Assembly: GCA_023416545.1 (NCBI GenBank) | Contig: JAEZHO010000330.1 | Span: 1 to 5,341 of the forward strand | Origin: Pseudomonadota bacterium | GTDB lineage: Bacteria > Pseudomonadota > Alphaproteobacteria > Rhizobiales > Rhizobiaceae | Direction of reading: 5' to 3' | DNA: 5,341 bases | Shown: piece by piece, positions 1-5,341 of the stretch | Position numbering within the stretch: position 1 is the stretch's first letter | Layout: each line of letters starts with the position of its first letter | Translations under genes and position numbers: made by a program | Notes under the pieces: generated by a model | What the model saw: the letters and a program-made list of their open reading frames with translations, nothing else | Told to the model about the DNA's origin: nothing | The model's database searches: none

Positions 1-545
1 TCGTCGAGGAGCAGCAGGTCGGGCTGGCGAAGCAGAAGCTGGCAGAGCGCCACGCGACGCTTCTCACCGCCGGAGAGGTTGTCGATCGTCGCATCGCCGG
101 GCGGGCAGCGCAGGGCCTCCATGGCCATCTCGACCTGGCTTTCCAGGTCCCAGAGGTTCTGGCTGTCGATGATGTCCTGGAGCTTGGCGCCCTCTTCCGC
201 GGTCTCGTCGGAATAGTTCATCATCAGTTCGTTGTAGCGATCGAGGATCGCCTTCTTGTCGGCCACGCCTTCCATGACGTTGCCGAAGACGTTGAGGCTC
301 TCGTCGAGCTGCGGCTCCTGCGGCAGGTAGCCGAGGGTCGCGCCTTCGGCGAGCCAGGCCTCGCCCGTGAACTCCTTGTCCAGCCCCGCCATGATCTTCA
401 GGACCGTCGACTTGCCGGCGCCGTTCGGGCCGAGGATGCCGATCTTCGCGTCCGGATAGAAGGACAGGTGGATGTTTTCGAGGATCTTCTTGCTGCCGTA
501 GGACTTGTTCAGTCCGGCCATGTGATAGATGAACTGGCGTGCCAT
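1..545 (-). CDS. ettA: Energy-dependent translational throttle protein EttA (ABC-F ATPase), N-terminal part
   Basis: EttA is a cytoplasmic, soluble ABC-F ATPase that binds the ribosomal E site and gates entry into the elongation cycle according to ATP/ADP level. It has two nucleotide-binding domains and no membrane segments. Reading the minus strand from the ATG at 545-543 gives 181 complete codons before the window edge; family members are about 555 residues, so roughly the first third is present. Visible in order are Walker A GPNGAGKST (residues 39-47), a Q-loop region LPQEPQL (74-80), the ABC signature LSGGEKRRVALC (157-168) and Walker B LLLLDE, whose last residue is cut. The start MARQFIYHM and the stretches LPQEPQL and RRVALC closely match E. 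coli EttA, which favours EttA over Uup or other ABC-F proteins. A GGAG at 560-557 lies 11 bases before the start. The gene is divergent from the hydrolase. The second ATPase domain is outside the window. The family call is secure. Confidence 0.95.
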   Translation of the reverse strand, partial: MARQFIYHMAGLNKSYGSKKILENIHLSFYPDAKIGILGPNGAGKSTVLKIMAGLDKEFTGEAWLAEGATLGYLPQEPQLDESLNVFGNVMEGVADKKAILDRYNELMMNYSDETAEEGAKLQDIIDSQNLWDLESQVEMAMEALRCPPGDATIDNLSGGEKRRVALCQLLLRQPDLLLLD

Positions 546-581
546 TAGAAATGATGCTCCGGCGTCTGGGGGTTTGGACGC

Positions 582-610
582 TATCTAGGCGAAACGGGCG
601 CCGGGAGCAA
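582..610 (-). promoter_or_regulatory. Candidate promoter for ettA
   Basis: On the minus strand, TTGCTC (610-605) and TAGATA (587-582) are separated by exactly 17 bases. Shifted by one base, the -10 reads CTAGAT, matching 5 of 6 positions of the CTATAT-like -10 common in Rhizobiales; the -35 keeps only the TTG core. A transcript would begin near 575 and carry a leader of about 30 bases containing the GGAG site. This is a pattern match in a short intergenic region; position and spacing are its main support. Confidence 0.35.
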
Positions 611-619
611 TGCGCGAGC

Positions 620-626
620 GGAGGGG
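620..626 (+). promoter_or_regulatory. Ribosome binding site that decides the hydrolase start
   Basis: GGAGGGG lies 7 bases before the ATG at 634, a strong match to the anti-Shine-Dalgarno sequence with ideal spacing. The in-frame ATG at 610 has only GGGAG ending 2 bases before it, too close to work well, and it also falls in the candidate ettA -35 box. The start at 634 is therefore preferred. Confidence 0.6.
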
Positions 627-633
627 CAGGACA

Positions 634-1566
634 ATGTTCGAGGAAACCAGGCGGCTGGAAAGCCCGACCGGGGCAAGTCTCGCCTATCATCACGAGGCGG
701 CCGCCGCGTCCCCCTGCGGCGTTCTCCTGATCTGCCACGGCATGGTCGAGCATTCCGGGCGATACGGCGACTTTGCCCGGCTGATGAGCGCCAACGGTTT
801 CCACGTCTATGCCCACGACCACCGCGGCCACGGCGAGACGACGGCGCCCGATGCCGTGCGGGGAAGGTTTGCGGTGCGCGACGGCGTCGCCAGGGTCGTG
901 GACGACGTCCGGGCGATGCGGAACCTCGCGGCCGACGCACATCCGGGCCTGCCGGTCATCCTCTTCGGCCATTCCATGGGAGGCCTCATCGCCCTCAACG
1001 CCGCCTGCCGGCACCCCGAAGGCTTCCGGGGGCTCGCACTCTGGAACTCCAATTTCCATCTCGGGGCCTCGGGCCGTTTCGCGCAGCTGGTCCTGCGTGC
1101 GGAGAAGGCGTTGATGGGTGCCGATGTGCCGAGCGCCATCCTGCCGAGAGCGACCTTCCGCAGCTGGGGCCGGTCGATCCCCGGCTGGCGCACCGAATTC
1201 GACTGGCTGAACAGCGATCCGGCCGAAGTCGATGCCTATCTTGCAGATCCGCTCTGCGGCTACGATGCGAGCATCTCGCTTTGGAACGACGTCGTCAGCC
1301 TCGCCTTCAGGGGACCGGCCATGCTGGACCGGCTGCCGCGGACGATCCCCGTCAACCTTGCCGGCGGCGCGGACGATCCCGCCACGAACGGCGGGCGCGA
1401 GGTCCTGTGGCTTTCCGACCTGATGGCGCGCAAGGGCTTCCGGAATGTCACCACCCGCATATGGCCCGGCACGCGGCACGAGACCCTGAAGGAAAGGGTG
1501 GGAAAGCAGGCGATGGAGGACTTCGCACGGTGGGCGCGCGCCGCGATCGCCCCGCAAACGGAATGA
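634..1566 (+). CDS. Alpha/beta hydrolase, monoacylglycerol lipase/lysophospholipase-like (Hydrolase_4 type)
   Basis: This is a predicted serine hydrolase of 310 residues, acting on an ester such as a monoacylglycerol or lysophospholipid; the substrate is inferred only from the family. The fold markers are all visible: the oxyanion-hole region HGMVEHSGRY (residues 35-44), the strand and turn HDHRGHGET (61-69) typical of this family, the nucleophile elbow GHSMG with Ser114, a probable acid Asp248 in GGADDPATNGG, and catalytic His282 in GTRHET. A cap segment lies around residues 140-225. No signal peptide or membrane segment is seen, so it is probably cytoplasmic. The start at 634 is chosen because of its strong GGAGGGG site; an upstream in-frame ATG at 610 would add eight residues without similarity to the family start. 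The gene is divergent from ettA and lies 99 bases before the transporter gene on the same strand, so co-transcription with the downstream operon is possible but not shown. PldB-like lysophospholipase is an alternative name. Confidence 0.9.
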   Translation: MFEETRRLESPTGASLAYHHEAAAASPCGVLLICHGMVEHSGRYGDFARLMSANGFHVYAHDHRGHGETTAPDAVRGRFAVRDGVARVVDDVRAMRNLAADAHPGLPVILFGHSMGGLIALNAACRHPEGFRGLALWNSNFHLGASGRFAQLVLRAEKALMGADVPSAILPRATFRSWGRSIPGWRTEFDWLNSDPAEVDAYLADPLCGYDASISLWNDVVSLAFRGPAMLDRLPRTIPVNLAGGADDPATNGGREVLWLSDLMARKGFRNVTTRIWPGTRHETLKERVGKQAMEDFARWARAAIAPQTE

Positions 1567-1568
1567 AG

Positions 1569-1584
1569 TGATGACATTTCATCA
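1569..1584. repeat. Inverted repeat TGATGA-N4-TCATCA, possible operator
   Basis: A perfect 6-base inverted repeat (1569-1574 and 1579-1584) surrounds the 4-base centre CATT. It begins two bases after the hydrolase stop and ends at the edge of a weak -35 candidate for the transporter operon. Size and symmetry fit a binding site for a dimeric regulator such as a GntR- or LysR-type protein, although no regulator gene is in the window. As RNA it could form a weak AT-rich hairpin, but no run of T follows, so it is a poor intrinsic terminator. Confidence 0.4.
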
Positions 1585-1613
1585 AGTGCCTTCCGCCCTG
1601 CCCTTGGCTATAG
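1585..1613 (+). promoter_or_regulatory. Weak candidate promoter for the transporter/CoA-transferase/TPP operon
   Basis: CTATAG at 1608-1613 matches 5 of 6 bases of the alphaproteobacterial -10 consensus CTATAT. The hexamer 17 bases upstream, AGTGCC at 1585-1590, matches CTTGAC at only 3 of 6 positions. A promoter with a poor -35 directly beside a dyad would fit activator control. Transcription would begin near 1620, leaving a leader of about 45 bases before the ATG at 1666. Confidence 0.25.
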
Positions 1614-1665
1614 CTTGTTCGCGGCAGCGACGTCGGGCCTGCCGCATGTCGCAAGAGTGGAAAGC

Positions 1666-2643
1666 ATGACCTCACCGACCGGTGGCCCCGCCACGCCATC
1701 CGCACCCACGACGGCGGTCGTGAACGGCCTCCTGCTGATGCTGCTGGCCATGCTGGCGGCACCGCTGATCGATATCTTCTCGAAGCTTGCGACCGACAGC
1801 ACGTCTCCGACGATGATTACCGCGGCGCGGTTCGTCTTCCAGGCGCTGTTCATGCTGCCCATCGTCCTCTGGCACGGGCTCTGGCGGAACTTCTCCTGGC
1901 GGATGAGCGGTTACCACGCGATCCGCGCGGCGATCATCACCGTGTCGATGATCTGCTTCGTGGCGACCCTCGCCGTCATGCCGGTCGCGGACGCGATCGC
2001 GATCTTCTTCGTCGAACCCATCATCCTGACCATCCTCGCCAGCATCTTCCTCGGCGAGACGATCGGCTGGCGGCGGTACACGGCCTGCGGCGTCGGCTTC
2101 ATCGGGGCGATGATCGTGATCCGCCCGAGCTTCGAGGAGGTCGGCCTGATTGCCGCACTTCCGGTCATCACCGCCTTCTGCGTCGCCGTCTTCGCCCTCA
2201 TGACCCGGGCGCTGGCGCCGCGTGAGAACCCCTGGGCCATGCAGTTCCAGATGTCCGTCTGGGGAATCCCGATCTGCGCCCTGCTGCTTCTCGCCGGGGA
2301 CCTGACGGACGTCGAATTCCTCACCCCCTCGCTGCCCGACCTCACCGTCTCCCTCTGGCTGGTCGGCGTGGGCTTCTTCGCCGCCCTGTCCGGCATCCTC
2401 GCGGTCTACGCCTATCGGGTGGCGCCCGCATCCGTTCTTGCGCCGCTCCAGTATTTCGAGATCGTCTCGGCCACCCTCTTCGGCTGGCTCGTCTTCGGTG
2501 ACTTCCCCGATGCCGTGAAATGGCTCGGCATCTCCATCATCATCGGCTCCGGCCTCTACATCATCTGGCGCGAACGACGCGTCGCGGCCAAACCAGTAAC
2601 GACCGCCGAAGCCGCGGTCGCGCCCCGGATAAACATCCCATGA
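1666..2643 (+). CDS. DMT-superfamily EamA-type membrane transporter
   Basis: This is a 325-residue inner-membrane transporter of the drug/metabolite transporter superfamily, with the usual tandem EamA repeats (about residues 20-152 and 160-302). About ten hydrophobic segments can be read, near 19-38, 49-70, 83-103, 106-129, 137-153, 158-180, 192-211, 227-248, 254-278 and 284-301. The stretch FFVEPIILTILASIFLGE at the end of repeat one, and APLQYFEIVSATLFGWLVFGD in repeat two, are the characteristic paired EamA helices with the acidic residue after them. Family members move amino acids, nucleosides, S-adenosylmethionine or other metabolites; sequence alone does not give substrate or direction. 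The ATG at 1666 is preferred over in-frame GTG at 1657 and TTG at 1615, which would add non-family residues and, for TTG, overlap the promoter candidate. Its ribosome binding site is weak (GTGGA just upstream). The stop overlaps the CoA-transferase start by four bases (ATGA), implying translational coupling and a shared pathway. Confidence 0.92.
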   Translation: MTSPTGGPATPSAPTTAVVNGLLLMLLAMLAAPLIDIFSKLATDSTSPTMITAARFVFQALFMLPIVLWHGLWRNFSWRMSGYHAIRAAIITVSMICFVATLAVMPVADAIAIFFVEPIILTILASIFLGETIGWRRYTACGVGFIGAMIVIRPSFEEVGLIAALPVITAFCVAVFALMTRALAPRENPWAMQFQMSVWGIPICALLLLAGDLTDVEFLTPSLPDLTVSLWLVGVGFFAALSGILAVYAYRVAPASVLAPLQYFEIVSATLFGWLVFGDFPDAVKWLGISIIIGSGLYIIWRERRVAAKPVTTAEAAVAPRINIP

Positions 2644-3845
2644 ACGAGAATACCCGAAAGCAGCCGCCGCTCGCCGGCATCCGCGTGATCGAGCTTGCCC
2701 GCGTGCTCGCGGGCCCCTGGGCAGGGCAGATGCTCGCCGACATGGGCGCCGACGTCATCAAGGTGGAGCATCCGGAGGGGGGCGACGACACCCGCGCCTG
2801 GGGCCCCCCCTTCGTGGAGGGCAAGGACGGGACGAACCTGTCCGCCGCCTATTACCACGCGACCAACCGGGGCAAGCGGTCGATCGCCGTCGATCTGAAA
2901 TCGGCGGAGGGCCAGGAGATCGTCCGCCGGCTGGTGGCGACCGCAGACGTCGTGATCGAGAACTTCAAGCTCGACGGCCTGAAGAAATACGGCCTCGACT
3001 ACGAAAGCCTCAAGGCGATCAACCCGAGGCTCGTCTACTGCTCCATCACCGGATTCGGCCAGGACGGGCCCTATGCGAGCCTCGCCGGCTACGACTACAT
3101 CGTGCAGGGCATGTCGGGGTTCATGTCGATCACCGGCGAGCCCGACGGCCAGCCGATGAAGGCGGGCGTGGCGATTGCCGACATCTTCACCGGCATCTAC
3201 GCGGTGACCGCCATCCAGGCGGCGCTGATCCACGCCATGAGGACGGGCGAAGGACAGCTCGTGGACATGGCCCTCCTGGACGTGATGTCCGCGGTCCTCG
3301 CCAATCAGAACATGAATTACCTGATCTCCGGCACCGCCCCGACGCGGCTCGGCAACGCCCATCCGAACATCAGTCCCTACGAGGTGATCCCGGTTTCCGA
3401 CGGCCATGTCATCCTCGCCGTCGGCAATGACGGACAGTTCCGCCGCTTCTGCCGCATTCTGGGCATTGAGGCGCTCGCCGACGACGAACGCTTCGCGACC
3501 AACAAGGCGCGTGTCGCCAACCGGGTCGAGGTGCGGCGCCTGATCCTCGCGGAGACGGAAAAGTGGGCGAAGGCGGACCTGCTTGCCGCCTGTGGCGAAA
3601 ACGCCGTCCCCGCCGGGCCGATCAACTCTATCGCCGAAATGTTCGACGATCCGCAGGTGAAGGCACGCCAACTGCGGGTCGACCTGGAAGCGGAAGACGG
3701 GACCGTCATTCCGAGTGTGCGCACGCCGATCGTCCTGTCGGAGACGCCGCTTGCCTACCACCGTCCGAGCCCGGCGCTCGGCCAACATACGGCCGCCGTG
3801 CTGGCGGAACTCGAAGAAATCGAAATGAAGGGGAAAGACCGATGA
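2640..3845 (+). CDS. CaiB/BaiF family (class III) acyl-CoA transferase
   Basis: This is a cytoplasmic enzyme of 401 residues, the normal family length, that moves CoA from an acyl-CoA donor to a free carboxylic acid through an aspartyl-CoA thioester. The family's N-terminal block is clear: GIRVIELARVLAGPWAGQMLADMGADVIKVE, read across residues 13-43. It is followed by HATNRGKRSIAVDLKS (73-88), ADVVIENF (102-109), the SITGFGQDGPY block (135-145) and the catalytic aspartate Asp181 in VAIADIFTG, equivalent to Asp169 of formyl-CoA transferase. The C-terminal part has the usual VPAGPINSIAEMFDDPQ segment (323-339). It looks more like the SUGCT (succinate-hydroxymethylglutarate/glutarate CoA-transferase) branch than oxalate-specific Frc, by general resemblance only. 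The start at 2640 is fixed by the ATGA overlap with the transporter stop and by the family N-terminus; the ribosome binding site is weak, consistent with coupled re-initiation. It overlaps the next gene by four bases. Donor and acceptor acids are unknown. Confidence 0.93.
   Translation: MNENTRKQPPLAGIRVIELARVLAGPWAGQMLADMGADVIKVEHPEGGDDTRAWGPPFVEGKDGTNLSAAYYHATNRGKRSIAVDLKSAEGQEIVRRLVATADVVIENFKLDGLKKYGLDYESLKAINPRLVYCSITGFGQDGPYASLAGYDYIVQGMSGFMSITGEPDGQPMKAGVAIADIFTGIYAVTAIQAALIHAMRTGEGQLVDMALLDVMSAVLANQNMNYLISGTAPTRLGNAHPNISPYEVIPVSDGHVILAVGNDGQFRRFCRILGIEALADDERFATNKARVANRVEVRRLILAETEKWAKADLLAACGENAVPAGPINSIAEMFDDPQVKARQLRVDLEAEDGTVIPSVRTPIVLSETPLAYHRPSPALGQHTAAVLAELEEIEMKGKDR
3827..3834 (+). 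promoter_or_regulatory. Ribosome binding site for the TPP enzyme inside the CoA-transferase gene
   Basis: GAAGGGGA lies inside the last codons of the CoA-transferase, 7 bases before the ATG at 3842. With the ATGA overlap it fixes the start and suggests the third gene is translated both by coupling and by independent initiation, unlike the weakly served genes before it. Confidence 0.55.
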
Positions 3846-5341
3846 AGACCGGAGGCCAACTGATCGTCGACGCGCTGAAGGCGAACGGCGTCAAGCGCGT
3901 ATCCTGCGTGCCCGGAGAAAGCTATCTCGCCGTCCTGGACGCGCTCTATGACAGCGGCATCGAGGTTCTGGTCTGCCGCCAGGAAGGCGGCGCCGCGATG
4001 ATGGCCGACTGCTGGGGCAGGCTGACCGGCGAGCCCGGCATCTGCATGGTCACCCGCGGTCCTGGCGCCACCAACGCGTCTGCCGGCCTCCACATCGCCC
4101 GGCAGGATTCGATCCCGATGATCCTGTTCATCGGCCAGGTCCAGCGCGATGCCCGCGAGCGCGAGGCCTTCCAGGAGGTCGAATACCGCCGCGCCTTCAC
4201 CGAGTTCGCCAAGTGGGTGGGCGAGATCGACGACGCCCGGCGCATCCCCGAATTCGTCACCCGCGCCTTTGCGGTGGCCACTTCCGGACGTCCCGGCCCC
4301 GTGGTGCTGACGCTCCCGGAGGACATGCTGGTCGATGAGGTCGAGGCCCCGCAGGCCATGGCCCATACCCCGGTGGAGGCCCATCCCGGCCCGAGCCAGA
4401 TGAAGCAGTTCGAGGCGATGCTGAAGGAGGCGCAACGACCGATGTTCATCCTCGGCGGCACGCGCTGGAACGCGGAAGCCGTCGCCCGCTTCCAGGAGTT
4501 CGCGAGCCGCTTCAAGGTCCCGGTCGGATGTTCCTTCCGCCGGCAGATGCTGTTCGACCACATGCATCCGAGCTATGCCGGCGACGTCGGGATCGGCATC
4601 AATCCGGCGCTCGCCAAGGAGATAAGGGAGTCCGACCTCCTCGTCCTCGTCGGCGCCCGCATGTCGGAAATGCCGTCTTCGAGCTACACGCTGATCGATA
4701 TCCCCTACCCTTCGCAGAAGCTCGTCCACGTCTATCCCGACCCGGAGGAGCTCGGCCGCATCTACCGTCCGGATCTCGCCATCTGCGCCGCCCCTGCAGA
4801 ATTCAGTGCCGCCCTCGAGGCGCTCGAGCCGCCGGCTCTGCCTCTCTGGGCCGAACGGAAGTCGGCCATGCACGACGCCTACCTGAAGTGGTCGACGCCG
4901 CCGCGGACGGGACCGGGCGCAGTCCAGATGGGACCGATCATGGAGTGGATCGAGGCCAATACCCCGCAGGACGCGATCTTCACCAACGGTGCCGGCAACT
5001 ACGCCACCTGGGTGCACCGCTTCCACCGCTTCCGCCGCTACAACACCCAGGCGGCCCCGATCTCCGGTTCGATGGGCTACGGCCTGCCGGCCGCCGTGGC
5101 GGCCAAGCAGCTTTTCCCAGAGCGCGAGGTGATCTGCTTTGCCGGCGACGGCTGCTTCATGATGCACGGACAGGAGTTCATCACGGCGGTCCGCTACGAC
5201 CTGCCGATCATCACCGTGCTGGTGAACAACGGCACCTACGGGACGATCCGGATGCACCAGGAGCGGGAATATCCGGGCCGCGTCAGCGGCACCGATCTGG
5301 TCAACCCCGATTTCGTCGCCTTCGCGCACGCCTATGGCGGG
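3842..5341 (+). CDS. Thiamine-diphosphate-dependent enzyme, acetolactate synthase-like, C-terminus cut off
   Basis: The gene is open from ATG 3842 to the right edge, giving 500 residues; relatives are near 550, so roughly 50 residues are missing. The three-domain plan of the acetolactate synthase/pyruvate decarboxylase family is visible. The N-terminal Pyr domain (about 1-170) holds the cofactor-activating Glu48 in CRQEGGAAMMAD, the GPGATN motif (73-78) and an AFQEVEYRR segment. A central Rossmann-like domain (about 190-330) contains VGARMSEM (270-277). The C-terminal PP domain contains SGSMGYGLPAA (408-418) and the TPP/magnesium motif GDG (435-437), 24 residues, then NN (462-463). These residues support a working TPP enzyme that decarboxylates, cleaves or ligates a 2-oxo acid or an acyl-CoA. 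It is probably not a biosynthetic acetolactate synthase: the RFDDR flavin-site motif reads RMSEM, and no small-subunit gene is seen within the window. Annotation pipelines are likely to call it acetolactate synthase large subunit. The ATGA overlap with the CoA-transferase suggests a shared pathway. The substrate is unknown. Confidence 0.92.
   Translation, partial: MKTGGQLIVDALKANGVKRVSCVPGESYLAVLDALYDSGIEVLVCRQEGGAAMMADCWGRLTGEPGICMVTRGPGATNASAGLHIARQDSIPMILFIGQVQRDAREREAFQEVEYRRAFTEFAKWVGEIDDARRIPEFVTRAFAVATSGRPGPVVLTLPEDMLVDEVEAPQAMAHTPVEAHPGPSQMKQFEAMLKEAQRPMFILGGTRWNAEAVARFQEFASRFKVPVGCSFRRQMLFDHMHPSYAGDVGIGINPALAKEIRESDLLVLVGARMSEMPSSSYTLIDIPYPSQKLVHVYPDPEELGRIYRPDLAICAAPAEFSAALEALEPPALPLWAERKSAMHDAYLKWSTPPRTGPGAVQMGPIMEWIEANTPQDAIFTNGAGNYATWVHRFHRFRRYNTQAAPISGSMGYGLPAAVAAKQLFPEREVICFAGDGCFMMHGQEFITAVRYDLPIITVLVNNGTYGTIRMHQEREYPGRVSGTDLVNPDFVAFAHAYGG

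Noticed and set aside
64..1557. A 497-codon minus-strand open frame crossing ettA and the hydrolase
   Set aside because: It is out of frame with the clear ettA reading, lies opposite the hydrolase, and its translation is rich in Arg, Gly and Pro with no family motif. It is a by-product of high GC content.
1567..1600. Intrinsic terminator after the hydrolase
   Set aside because: The only stem is six AT-rich base pairs and no T-run follows, so an operator-like dyad is the better reading.
1615..1665. An upstream TTG/GTG start for the transporter
   Set aside because: The added residues precede the normal hydrophilic N-terminus, have no good ribosome binding site, and the TTG sits next to the -10 candidate.
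2520..2639. A 40-residue N-terminal extension of the CoA-transferase
   Set aside because: It overlaps the transporter's last helix in another frame and is His/Arg-rich. The family N-terminus and the ATGA overlap both point to 2640.
2777..2810. G6 (2777-2782) and C7 (2804-2810) runs in the CoA-transferase, considered as slippage or phase-variation sites
   Set aside because: The frame is intact through conserved family sequence, the runs are short, and such runs occur by chance in GC-rich genes.
2556..5329. Long minus-strand open frames opposite the CoA-transferase (410 codons) and the TPP enzyme (524 codons)
   Set aside because: Their translations are low-complexity His/Arg/Gly/Asp-rich sequence without recognisable domains, and the plus-strand genes carry intact catalytic motifs. 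They are antisense shadows of GC-rich genes.
3842..5341. Naming the TPP enzyme ilvB/ilvG or oxc
   Set aside because: The RFDDR motif of acetolactate synthase is absent and the sequence does not resemble oxalyl-CoA decarboxylase closely enough, so no gene symbol is justified.

Overview
The window is high-GC, densely packed DNA in which third codon positions are mostly G or C. Protein sequences and gene style suggest an alphaproteobacterium, probably Hyphomicrobiales/Rhizobiales. That placement rests on general resemblance and promoter style, not on a marker gene. No tRNA, rRNA, CRISPR array, insertion sequence or phage gene is visible.

Layout. (1) Positions 1-545, minus strand: the N-terminal third of an ABC-F translation factor, EttA, cut by the window edge. 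(2) Positions 546-633: a short divergent intergenic region with a plausible ettA promoter and the ribosome binding site of the next gene. (3) Positions 634-1566, plus: a serine alpha/beta hydrolase of the monoacylglycerol lipase/lysophospholipase type. (4) Positions 1567-1665: a 99-base gap with a 6-4-6 inverted repeat next to a weak promoter-like sequence. (5) Positions 1666-5341, plus: three genes joined by two 4-base ATGA stop/start overlaps. They encode a ten-helix DMT/EamA transporter, a class III (CaiB/BaiF) CoA-transferase, and a thiamine-diphosphate (TPP) enzyme that runs off the right edge.

How the genes may work together. The tight coupling of transporter, CoA-transferase and TPP enzyme suggests one small-molecule pathway. 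In it, a carboxylic acid would cross the membrane, be activated as a CoA thioester, and be decarboxylated, cleaved or ligated by the TPP enzyme. The known parallel is the formyl-CoA transferase/oxalyl-CoA decarboxylase pair, but neither protein here looks like a true Frc or Oxc. The TPP enzyme resembles acetolactate synthase in its N-terminal half but lacks the RFDDR flavin-site motif. The substrate is therefore unknown, and this operon is the most interesting part of the window. ettA is housekeeping. The hydrolase may or may not belong to the operon.
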